From Oncomelania hupensis (Eukaryota; Mollusca; Gastropoda; Littorinimorpha; Pomatiopsidae): 64,000 bases of DNA. The notes under the pieces were generated by a model that was given only the letters and a program-made list of their open reading frames with translations, did no database searches and was not told the DNA's origin. Each line of letters begins with the position of its first letter. Position 1 is the stretch's first letter. The stretch is from contig CM072513.1 of assembly GCA_036898135.1 (NCBI GenBank), forward strand, positions 40,559,528-40,623,527. Reading direction: 5' to 3'. A program made the translations under genes and the position numbers. This document shows positions 47,277-64,000 of the stretch, piece by piece.

Positions 47277-48046
47277 CAGGGCTTCCAATCTTCCGCCGTT
47301 CGGCGAATTTCCGCCATTTAAAAAAAATTTCAGCCGAAAAATTTTAAAGTTCCGCCGTAGAAAACTGCCGAGGTAAAAATTTCATAGGGGCTCCAAAATA
47401 TCCGTAACACAGTCTCAGTTTGGTTGATCTGTAATTGGCTGGTTTCGAAGACTGGAAACGGATCATCGTTCTGTTTGCGAATAGGCAAAAATGGTGGGTC
47501 GAATTTTTGTTCAACGCGGCCAAAAGTTTGACGATGTTTCTTTCAAAAACAAGTGGAGATGGGACTGGATGGAGGTGGAGGTAGAAGAAGAAAAATTGAG
47601 TCAACATATCCGAAAGATTCCACGTGTCGGACACGCGTTTTGCGTCTTGTGCTCGAACGAAATCATTGTATTCTGAATTCATTGTGGTTTTACTAAGTCA
47701 GCTGCACAAGAAAAATATCTTCTAATTGCAGATTTTGGTAAGTCACTTTTTGCTGAACATTCCATTTTTTTTCTTCAGTTTTTGCTTTTAAGATATGAAG
47801 CAATTAAGATCGTTAAAATGTGGTAAATTCCATATTTGCCTTAATTATTCTCTATTCATGTGAGACCTTACATCAAACCTTTTGTAAATGATAAATCACT
47901 TATTTTCTTTCTTCTACTTCACTCTCACTAATAAAATTGTTTCTTTTATAGCAGACAGTGTTGTGACAGTGTTTGGGGTCGTGCGCTCGTGACCTCGTCA
48001 CTCGGTCATTTTCCTCCTTTTTTATCTCAGACCATTGGAAGCCCTG
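47277..48046 (+). mobile_element. Non-autonomous hAT-like element, 770 bp
   Basis: It begins CAGGGCTTCCAAT and ends with the exact reverse complement. TATAAT flanks both sides (47271-47276 and 48047-48052). Inside, 47491-47676 keeps a plus-strand zinc-finger-like N-terminal frame while the catalytic part is gone. The CAGGG terminus and 6-bp duplication fit hAT superfamily subgroups that make 5-6 bp duplications. Confidence 0.85.
47491..47676 (+). pseudogene. Zinc-finger N-terminal remnant of a hAT-like protein
   Basis: 'FDDVSFKNKWRWDWMEVEVE' then 'HIRKIPRVGHAFCVLCSNEI' resembles the tryptophan-rich lead and C-x2-C finger at the N-terminus of many invertebrate hAT-like proteins. The expected His pair further on is not readable, and a stop follows at 47676. 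Its place inside a 770 bp hAT deletion derivative supports the idea. Confidence 0.5.
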
Positions 48047-48124
48047 TATAATAGATTGCTCCAATTGTTCAGAGTAAAGGGACAAAATACAGGAGAGAGA
48101 CAAGATCATGATACAATTTACCTA

Positions 48125-48535
48125 CGGAATGCTAAGTAGTGGTTGTAAAATGTTCTTCTTTCTGGGATGTAGTACCCTCAGGCTTTGGTGAGCGGAGGTG
48201 GGTGACACATTCAGATTGGTGCAAGTCCGATTGCCACCTGTAATGAACAAAACATGTGATTTTAACCACAGACAGCTTATGCACAAAGTATAGCGATGAA
48301 GATAAACAGAATAAGTTGTGTGTGGGCGCTCGTGTTTGAGATGATCTTGTTCAAAATGTATTTTCTTTTCTTTCATTTCTTCAAGTTTAATGTCGTTTTC
48401 ACTCGTCATTTAGGCTATGTGATCACGGAATGCAAAGTAGTGGTTGTAAAACGTTCTTTTTCCTGGGATGTAGTACCCTCAGGCTTTGGTGTAGTGGAGA
48501 TGGGTAACACGTTCAGATTGGTGCAAGTCCAATTG
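48125..48535. repeat. ~110-bp direct duplication (48125-48233 and 48426-48535)
   Basis: Both copies start 'cggaatgc' and contain 'gggatgtagtaccctcaggc' and 'cagattggtgcaagtcc'. On the minus strand the first is preceded by a good acceptor ('ttacag', near 48238) and reads 'NRTCTNLNVSPTSAHQSL'; the second reads 'TCTNLNVLPISTT'. They could be duplicated exons or a small repeat. Confidence 0.7.
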
Positions 48536-49359
48536 TATTGTCTTCATCAATGGTTTAATTGGGCGGGTAGTCTATAATCTAAGCACGTCTTCAATCCGTA
48601 GAAGATCGACATTTTGTCTCTTCTCTTTTGCATGGACATCAGTCTTAAGTAATCTGTGTTTGTATTCTTACGACTTTTATATTCCACGCTTTGCTAGAAG
48701 CATTGCCATCTGTGATTGGTCAATTACCTCGCGACATCAATTTTAGGCACACTCTACTTGGCCAATGAAAATCTAAGACACTTGTGGAAATCAATAAATT
48801 ACATATTGGAAAGTGTAGGCAGCAGCTTTTCAGTTAAATAGAACAGTTAGGAATGCTTTCAAAGGTCACCACAACCAAAGGAGTATTTAGTATGCTGTAA
48901 AGCATGAAATGTTGAGATTTCCATGAAAATTGTACATTCTAGAGTGAATGTTTCGTGAAATTTGTAAAGTGCCAGTCTGAATGCTTGTGATACTTACTAT
49001 GAGCATGGTCTCAACAGGTTTCGTGAAATTAATTTTTACAGCGCTAGTCTGAATGCTTGTGAGATTGACTATGAGCATGGTCACAACAGGTGAAGTAGTA
49101 TTATTAGTATAGCATTGTGAAATGTGGTGTTAAATGCATGTACACATTTTTTGCATAGTTGTCTAAATGGCTTGTGATGTTGAGATTTTGCGAGTGTGAG
49201 AGTACCTTGGCATTTGTAAAATTAGTTCTACATGCATAAAGAGTTTGTTTGAAAATGTAGTTGATTTTAAAGTTGTTGATACAGCTGTTTACTTTGTTTG
49301 TTTGTCTGCAATATTTATATTATTCAGTTGTTTCACTATTTTCATGTATGTATTGTGTA

Positions 49360-49422
<63 letters not shown>

Positions 49423-50509
49423 CATTGACCAATTGACATTTTATTAAAGAGAGAGAGAGACAGAGAGATAATTTGAATTAGCTGTGATGCAGCGTTTTTG
49501 TTGTTATGAATGCATTGTGTGTTGTGTCATGCATTTGTGTACATAAGTGGTGCAGACAGCATATGTGTATAAATAAAGGAAATGTGTGTGCACATCAGTG
49601 TGTATTTGTATTTCAGTGTGTGTGGATTAGTGTGTATTTATGCGTGTGCATTAGTGTGTATTTATATGTGTTTATATTTCTTTGTGTGTGTGCGAATTTG
49701 CATTCATTTTGCTCCTGAGTTTGTGTTTGTGTGTGTTTGTCTGTTTGCATTTTAGTGTGTGTTTCTTAAGGGTAAATGTTGTTTCTGTTATTTAATTGAG
49801 TAAGGAATGATATAACTGTTCCTATTCTATGGGGCACAACCAAAAATGAAATAAATGCTTTGTTTCTGAAAATCTTGGTCTTTGTGGTTTATTTAGTTTT
49901 TGTACACACAAACACATGCACAACATTCTCACACACAAAATACATGCTCACAATCTTACACACAGGCCATTACAACATACTTTGCATTCTCCACTATAAT
50001 CAAACTTTAGCCCAGTTACTGGGAAGAGAGTTGCATTTTCTACTGTGGTGGTCATTGTCACAAACCACAAACATAACACTTTGCATGTGTAAAGGGAGCG
50101 TGGAGACTATTGGCCATGCATGGGAAGGATTGTCCACCTTGAGACTGCCAGATAGAAGAAGTTTGTTCCCTTGTCATCAGGCTGGACTTGTGTGGTCCCT
50201 GCTGTGGAGAGATCCTTGGGTTCGTGCGTGGCTTGCGGATTGTGCAGGACAAGGTGACACTACATATGTTTTCCCAGCCTGGCTCTTCATCTTCTGCTCT
50301 TGGGGGTGTGAAGGACTAAATTGTCGGCTGGCATTCTATACAGGTTCATGGCAGTGACCTACAGTTTTGTGGCGCTAGTAGCCAGGGCTTTGGGGTAAAC
50401 GAGAAATGAAAACATAAATTTGAAAACGCTTACAACGAAGTCCATGGAAAACAAATTTCCCTTCGTTATAGCCGAGGTGTGTTGTACAGTAATTGATGGT
50501 TAGTCAAAC
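48536..50509. other. Intergenic; (GA)n array, TG-rich stretch
   Basis: (GA)n lies at 49362-49420 and a TG-rich region at 49560-49760. 48955-49085 contains two diverged copies of 'gcttgtga...ctatgagcatggtc'. The 165-codon frame at 49860-50357 has no recognisable motif, and I do not call it. Confidence 0.55.
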
Positions 50510-50700
50510 CAAGTCAAGTCAAGTCAAGTCAACAAATCTTTATTACCCACAATGGAGGATTCACACAGTACATTGCATCTTAGCGAACAAGAATAGAAGA
50601 ACAGAAAAAAACTTAAAACTGATAGAATAATATATAAAATTATTATCACACAATCTCTTCCTGTTCTTTCCTATTACTAATGCACATTCACCCACATAGT
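50510..50700 (-). repeat. LINE 3' end with GACTT tail
   Basis: On the plus strand it starts with repeats of 'aagtc' followed by 'tttattaccca', the same 3' arrangement as the LINE at 5284. Only the untranslated end seems to be present. Confidence 0.55.
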
Positions 50701-50784
50701 AAATTTATAGGTAATTTTATTTGGTTGACAGAAGAATTCATATCATGCACATACAGTTGAGATAACTGCTTTCATTATGATAGT

Positions 50785-51020
50785 TCGAGGGTATGAACAT
50801 AATATATCATATCATTAAATTACTCAGAGGGTATGAACATAATGTATCATTGCATTAAATTACTCAGAGGGTATGAGAATAATATATCATAGCATTAAAT
50901 TACTCAGTGGGTATGAACATAATATAGAATTAAATTACTCAGAGGATATGAACATAATATAGCATTAAATTACTCAGAGGGTATGAACATAATATATCAT
51001 AGCATTAAATTACTCAGAGG
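50785..51020. repeat. 40-bp minisatellite, six units
   Basis: Units 'tcagagggtatgaacataat' plus 'atatcatagcattaaattac' repeat six times. Two units are shortened to about 35 bp. Confidence 0.9.
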
Positions 51021-51284
51021 AGAAGCTACGACCACTACGAGCAATATAGGTCAGCTGTTTTCATCATGGCAAGTATAGTTGTCATAGTCAAGGGAAGCAA
51101 TTGTAGGCATAACACAATACTAGTACGTAATACTATAATAATATTATTAATAATAACAACAATTAGTGGCCTAATTAGGTCAATTAACCATGATCTTGGT
51201 AAATAAGGCATTGTTGCTAAATAAGGAATTATTTACCTATATAATGCATTATTTAGCAGATTGCGTTAAATAATGTATTATTTA

Positions 51285-51556
51285 GAAATGATGACCTGCT
51301 CACAGTGGTGAATAAACGGAAACTCCGATGGTATGACCACGTCACCAGATCATCAGGTCTTGCAAAGACCATCCTGCAAGGCACAATGCAAGGAGGTAGA
51401 AGAAGAGGGAGACCGAAAAAGAGGTGGGAGGACAACATTTGAGAATGGACTGGTTTGACACTGAGTGAAACAATCAGGGTTGCTGAGGACAGGGAAAGAT
51501 GGAGTACGCTGGTTAAACGATCATCTGTGGTGCCCCTACGACCTTCTAGTTACGGT
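51285..51556 (+). mobile_element. RTE LINE 3' fragment
   Basis: It matches the last ~270 bp of the RTE ORF ('gatgacctgctcacagtggt' to 'gtggtgcccctacgacct'). The GGATA tail has been replaced: the sequence passes directly into the TGAT tail of the family A copy. Confidence 0.9.
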
Positions 51557-52125
51557 TGATTGATTGATTGATTGATTGTTGCTTTAGGTCCAGCGGACTC
51601 TTCCGAGCCAAATCAGGACCGGACAACCCCCGATCCGCATAAAAGATCTGCCGAAACAACCCTAGTGGGAAAACTGAATGCCCTCCACCGGCCAGTCACT
51701 TTACAATAAAGACATCCCACGCAGGGGACGGCTGAGGCTTTACCCCAACTAATCGAACCCCCGGTTACAAAAACAAAATAGAATACAAACATCATTATAA
51801 ATTATCAACAAAACACATACATATAAAATACCTATCTTGCTAAATAATAACATCATAGGAAGCCCTAGTGACCACCCGGCAGAAAGCGTCCAACACTCCC
51901 AAGCTGATCCAACAGACCTCATACACAAACAAGGAGTCTTGTCCAGGAAGAGTTTTCAAGAAAAAAGGTAGGTCATTGATCTAGCGAAGAAGAAGATAGT
52001 ATAGCAGAGTGATAGGACAGAGCAGGGATGGGAAAGAGCAAATGAGGAAGACAGCGACAGTGGGAATTTAAAGCACTAAATTTCCAGAAAGTGGGGATAC
52101 TATTTATACTGAAACCCCCGGCACT
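51557..52125 (-). repeat. Family A interspersed repeat, near-complete copy
   Basis: Full-length minus-strand copy with (TGAT)n tail at 51557-51578. It is very close to the 31802 copy over the shared part. Confidence 0.87.
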
Positions 52126-52317
52126 CCAACGGTTACCCAGCTGCTTGTCGGCGCTATCTTCATGACTTTAACGCTCGTCCCCTTTACGCTTTGGTGTCGG
52201 GGACGTTAATTTAATACCAGACCAGACACTCCAAAGGGGGGGGGGGGGGGTACTGTTGCCGCAGTGAATCGGTCATGCCTATAAAGGAAAGACAGGTTTT
52301 CAACTGGGGCCCGAGGA

Positions 52318-52820
52318 GCCGGGTAGCTCAGTTGGTAAGAGCGTCTTGCTAGTAACCGAAAGGTCGCTGGTTCGAATCCCGGATTGGACAACGTGTGATC
52401 ATATTATTTTCCCCTTTACCAGCAACTGGCCCGCTGGTGTCAGTATAAATCGGTCCAGTAGTCACCTATATGCGAAAGTGTCGTGTGACTATAATCTACA
52501 AACAACTGGGGCTGCGGGGCCGGGTAGCTCAGTTGGTAAGAGCGTCTTGCTAGTAACCGAAAGGTCGCTGGTTCGAATCCCGGATTGGTCAACGTGTGAT
52601 CATATTATTTTCCCCTTTACCAACAACTGGCCCGCTGGTGTCAGTATAAATCGGTCCAGTAGTCACCTAAATGCGAAAGTGTCGTGTGACTATAATCTAC
52701 ATACAAACAAACAAACTGGGGCTTTCACTTTTCCCTTTATAGGTTAGAACAATCTACAGTGGCAAGATTGCTCATGACCCCAAGGGGTCCCGGGTTACGG
52801 GATAGGATAGGATAGGATAT
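52318..52820 (+). mobile_element. Dimeric tRNA-like SINE with RTE-type 3' end
   Basis: Two tandem ~200 bp units start at 52318 and 52519. Each opens with a tRNA-like head: A box 'ggtagctcagttggtaagag', B box 'ggttcgaatcc' and a loop reading CTAGTAA, which would place AGT at the anticodon position. Acceptor, anticodon and T stems are mismatched, so these are not functional tRNA genes. After the second unit the element ends 'cgggttacgggataggatag', essentially the last bases of the RTE LINE in this window (compare 3195-3229 and 30500-30527). This implies mobilisation by the RTE machinery. Confidence 0.82.
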
Positions 52821-53113
52821 GATTCTAAATAAGGATGTGTTTACCTATATAATGCATTATTTAGCTCACACACAGACACACACACACTCACACAATAAGG
52901 AAATATTTGAACAATTTTCAGGAGAAACGCCTGATTTAGAATTCCTTCCGATCGTGGCTCTAGCATTTGTCCTTTTTATTTCCGGTCAACTATATCTGCG
53001 CACGCCTAACAAAGCTGTCTGCTTGCTTAGACCTAAGTTTCTAGTTTATTCCGTAGTCGGAAACGCAGTGGGCAAAACTTTACACCAAGATGAATATGAA
53101 AGCATAGAGCGAG

Positions 53114-53166
53114 GCTAAGACTAGACGAGGCCTTCTTCCTCTCTCAAAGACTCGTCTAGTCTCAGC
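53114..53166. repeat. 16-bp stem hairpin
   Basis: GCTAAGACTAGACGAG (53114-53129) pairs with 53151-53166, 15 of 16 positions, with a 21-base loop. Neither promoter nor terminator context is evident. Confidence 0.7.
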
Positions 53167-54360
53167 AAAGCTGTATGACTTGATTGGTGAAACGAGGGCC
53201 TGCGCAGAAAGCTTAGTTTGTAATAATAATAGTTAGCTAATCGACTGCCGTTTGTGGCTTCGTTTGTTATGCTTCAGTGTACCTCCTGCTGCATTCAGTA
53301 AGCTGGCCTCTTGCTATGACTAGATAAGCTTATCTTGCTGTTTCTGCTTGATAGGATCTAAATACCTACTTGCCATACCCGTACTCTGGCATTAGGATAA
53401 ATGCTTTTCTTAAGTGACGGTACCAGTGTCTACTAACTGTGTGTATACCCTCAACAGGTGTATATGTACTGTGGCATTGCATGCATTTTTTTTAAAGTGA
53501 CCGTACCGGAGAGTATACTACGTGGGTGTTATACGCTGAGCATTTACACTGCTATGTTCCTATGACTGTACTCAGGTCTTCTTTGTGTTTCTAAAATGAC
53601 AGTAAGCTTACTATGCTGAGATGTTGCTAATTGTATACATAGAGACTTTTTGCAGTAAGAAGACAAGAACAGGGATTTTAAACTACCGTGGAGACCCAAA
53701 ACTTTGCATGTGTACAGCTGAAAATATATGATATATAGTAACAAATTATATAGAGTAACATAATTTAATACCATCTATATAATTATGATATAGTGTAACA
53801 CTATCTAGATAGCACTGTATATTTTTTTTTTAAGTTGTCTGAAGATTGTTTTATCCTGCTGTTGTTTTTACTAGTAAAACAACAACAACAACAACAACAA
53901 ACAAACAACAACTGGATACAGCATGAGAATTCCAGAATGTTATAGCCTATGTTGTGAATTTAGACTGCGGGGCATATACCTTGTCGTGAAATTGAATTTG
54001 AGGTGTGAGCTCGTTGTATGCATTGTTTTAAATAAATAATTATGTCATGCATTTAAAGATTTTATACTGGTTTACTGTTTAACAGTCGAGTAAGAATTTT
54101 GCTCATATAGAGACTTTGTTGCCTTTATCCACGAAATCAGATTAGTTTTACAGGTATTTGTGATAGAAATACCGTGCCATAGTGACTGTGCTTAAAGTGT
54201 TTTTGTGAGGATAACAAAATAATAGGCAGGAGTGTTTCGACATGCTGCGGGTGAGTACTTGAGCAAGAATAATCAACGTAAAACAAGTAGTCTATCTATA
54301 ATAGTATACAGTTGGTCTAACGTAAAAAAGTAAAGTAATGCAAAGATTGCGAATAACTTG
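53167..54360. other. AT-rich DNA, nothing recognised
   Basis: Only a short (AAC)n run at 53878-53910 stands out. Confidence 0.5.
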
Positions 54361-54537
54361 TCATTAGACTGTCAGTTATAATATTATAGGGTGCTTGTAA
54401 TTAGACTGTCAGTTATAACATTATAAGGCGCTTGAAATTAGATTATCAGTTATAAGCTTGTACTTAGATTGTCAGTTATAATATTATAGGGAGCTTGTAA
54501 TTAGACTGTTAGTTATAATATTATAAGGCGTTTGTAA
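54361..54537. repeat. ~36-bp minisatellite
   Basis: About five diverged units contain 'ttagactgtcagttataata' followed by 'ttatagggtgcttgtaa'. Confidence 0.85.
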
Positions 54538-55996
54538 CAAATAGCTGACATGATCCAAGTGTTGTGCTTACTAAACAATATCTGACATAATAATCACTGT
54601 AAACCCATTCTCAACGGGCAAACCAGTTTTATAAAATAGATAAACAAGTAGAATAAAAGCAACTAAAATGTTGTTAATATGGAAAAGAAACAGTAGGCCG
54701 ATAATTCGTGTAGAAAAAGAAATTATAACTCTGGGTTCTCAATGAAGATTATAATTTTTATTTCTACATTGGTGCCCAGTAACGAATCTTTCCTAAAGTA
54801 GAAGTCATACTTTCATGTTCTGTATTGCATTTAGTGTCAAAAACTTGCAATGAAATGTCAACTTTTATGAGCGCACAGCTTCTTGATGAGTAGGGCCTAG
54901 AGATGCTTGACCAGTAGTGATTTTAGTTCTACACGCAGACATACGTCTTTCAAAATTAGCACGCGTCTTTCTGCTTTCCTGTCTGATTGCCACACATTAT
55001 GTGCCCCTAGCCTTTAGGACTATTTGTACAAGTTTGATACGCATGATTGGTTGTCTTTTCCTGGCAAGCTCGGTCAGTCACGCTTCATTGGTGGAAGAAA
55101 AAAATATTGAATTGTTCTTATATAGTGCTTTTCCATCTCAGAGAATGAACCCAAAGTAATTTTAAGCTGCTTACACGCTTATTTGAGAGCTTTAACCTCA
55201 TTAAAGAGGATGAATACATTCTTCTATGATCATACTACCTAGTGTAAAAGTTTGAAAACATTACCTCAGACGCACTTTAAGAAAACTCTGTTAAGAAAAC
55301 GTTGGTTGTTTAAATAGAATGTGCGACAAGTCTTTAGATGACTCGAGTGGTTTATTTAAAACGCTGTTTGTCATGTAGGTAATTTATCCCGACACTGTAG
55401 GAAGGTACGTCTCAAAATACACCACTAAAGTGTCAAATTGTCGACAAATACGATTTTCTAATAATCAGATTCTATTTTTTTAAAATTTGTACACACATCT
55501 CATAAATAAAGAAATTAAGGTGCGTGACTATGTCTCAGTGGGCACGATTTAAACTCTTTCTTATTGTGAGGAGTATACAGTGTTATTGATTTGCTTTTGG
55601 AGGCTATGGAGAGATCGATTGATCGTCTGTTCACATAGACAATCCGAAAACAGTCTCAGTGTGTTGTATGAACAGTGTGTGGATAAAACTGATCGTGAGT
55701 GAGAAGAAAACAGACAATCCATATGAGAATGAACATTGAAGTTTAACGTCCAAACCCACCATTGGCGATACGGCGGACGGATCCTTATGAGGACATACAG
55801 CTAAAGAAGAGAAATAGAAAGGAAAAAAATTCTGGAAATAATTATTTATAATTATTATTGTGTAGAATGTAATAAAGAAGATCAAAAAGGAACAATATTA
55901 AGCTTACTAAATGACAGCATTGGAAGCTATTAACATTTCTCTGAGTAAAAACTATTTTTTAGTGGAAACTAAAATACAAACTTCTAACACACCATC
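54538..55996. other. Upstream region of the NACHT gene
   Basis: No exon or clear promoter element recognised. The segment 55735-55800 ('gaagtttaacgtccaaaccc') looks like a dispersed repeat but has no second copy in this window. Confidence 0.45.
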
Positions 55997-63084
<7,088 letters not shown>

Positions 63085-63289
63085 GTGAGCCTTAAATAAA
63101 TCATTAAGAAATGATTATTCAATTTCTGAAGGTCCGTGGTTGAAAGTAGTTGGGCAGGCTTTTACATACGTAGCCTGCCTGCAATTTTATAAAGCATTTG
63201 GTAGACCTTCACAGGCACTACGAATACAGGGTAGTTCAATAGTACCCTTTTGAAAGTTGCCTATAACGTTTGGTAAATAGTAACAGAAA

Positions 63290-63456
63290 GAAAGAGATTT
63301 CTCTTATATAGCGCACTTACAAGCTCAGAGAGCTTCTCAAGGCGATGGCCCGTAATATCCAGAAATCACACAATAGTTTGCTGAAGTCAGGATTCGAACC
63401 CACATCGCCCAAGACGCACCCACACAAGTCGTGCGCTTTGACCACTGAGCTAGTAG
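63290..63456 (-). repeat. Short tRNA-headed SINE
   Basis: On the minus strand it opens 'actagctcagtggtcaaagc' (A box) and 'gggttcgaatcctgac' (B box), and ends with 'gtaagtgcgctatataagag'. The 3' motif is shared with the SINE at 59391. Confidence 0.7.
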
Positions 63457-64000
63457 GCCTACTGCAGTTGCCTGCAACCAGATGTAGACTATTGTGATCC
63501 TGACAATGGTGGAATGTAATTGCTGACCTATTTTTTAATATCGCACTGATGAGAGCCGCCCATAATGGCCCATCGCCTGACACTGTGTGAGCGAGCTCAG
63601 CTGACATAAGACGTAAGAGGACACAAGCCAAGGGCCAGGAAATGGGTTATTGTGAGATGCAATCACAGAACAGTAGTTACACATTCTACCACCTTAATGA
63701 TCACAATACAGTTTTGTCTCATGCAAAATTAATGCAGTATGATGTTGATGTCCGCTAAAGTACTGGCCACATTTGGCTTACGTTTTACGGCTTATGCATT
63801 GGGTCGGGGGGGGGGGGTAGTGGAGCCATGTTTATCACGGCCCGGTTCGAATTTATAAACGTGTGTAATTTCACTACAACAAGGCACTTTTTCATGACGA
63901 TGTAATGTACGCTTTCACGAAATGACTATAATATGAAACAACTTTACAAAGATCGACACGCAACAAGTGAGTTCAACTGCCTGAGCTCACCAAGTCGTGT
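63457..64000. other. NACHT gene intron or flank, nothing recognised
   Basis: No further exon with NACHT, WD40 or TPR motifs is seen before the window ends. A short G run lies at about 63806-63816. Confidence 0.5.

Noticed and set aside
49860..50357. 165-codon plus-strand frame
   Set aside because: No recognisable domain, no splice or codon evidence; begins in AT/TG-rich sequence.
50785..51020. CRISPR-like array
   Set aside because: Direct tandem units without unique spacers in an animal genome; a minisatellite.
52318..52590. Two functional tRNA genes (Thr-like)
   Set aside because: A and B boxes are good but acceptor, anticodon and T stems do not pair, and the 200-bp unit is duplicated with a LINE-type tail. 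SINE heads fit better.

Overview
This window is animal nuclear DNA. Coding sequence is split into short exons with GT-AG introns, there are very long di-, tri- and tetranucleotide arrays, and most of the space is interspersed repeats. The repeat mix (RTE-type LINE with GGATA tail, DIRS-like element, PIF/Harbinger, hAT, mariner, tRNA-headed SINEs) and the gene content suggest a marine invertebrate, most plausibly a mollusc. The species is inferred from style only; no marker gene proves it. There are no bacterial features, CRISPR arrays or rRNA genes.

Two ordinary host genes are present, both on the + strand. The first is a complete 12-exon BABAM2 (BRE/BRCC45) gene at 32579-42767. Its exons join in frame to 382 codons, against 383 residues in human. 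The second is the 5' part of a DUF4062-NACHT (STAND NTPase) gene. Seven in-phase exons from 55997 to 63084 give 430 codons, and the gene runs off the right edge. A third gene-like unit, on the - strand at 14906-18207, encodes a DUF4806 domain over three exons and may be frameshifted.

Layout: 1-6400 holds an unnamed repeat family (family A) and LINE fragments. 6.4-11.6 kb is an RTE copy with an inverted 5' end, split by a DIRS-like retrotransposon (6601-11038) that has inverted terminal repeats, an internal complementary region and no target duplication. 11.6-14.1 kb is microsatellite, a foldback, a minisatellite and a family A copy. 14.9-18.2 kb is the DUF4806 gene. 18424-26199 is a two-gene PIF/Harbinger transposon bounded by short inverted repeats and CAG, with several smaller insertions inside. 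27181-30527 is a nearly intact RTE with target duplication, followed by a deleted mariner (30632-31161). 32.6-42.8 kb is BABAM2, with a second full-length RTE (37217-40560) in intron 9. 44.4-46.7 kb is a decayed hAT/ZMYM-like transposase, and 47277-48046 is a 770 bp non-autonomous hAT. 50.5-52.8 kb holds LINE/SINE debris, including a dimeric tRNA-like SINE that ends in the RTE tail. 56-64 kb is the NACHT gene with repeat-rich introns.

The mobile elements interact. The RTE apparently lends its 3' end to a SINE. The DIRS element uses an RTE as target, so another RTE copy in the window shows the empty site. Host exons keep clean splice sites although microsatellites begin directly at, or within tens of bases of, several of them.
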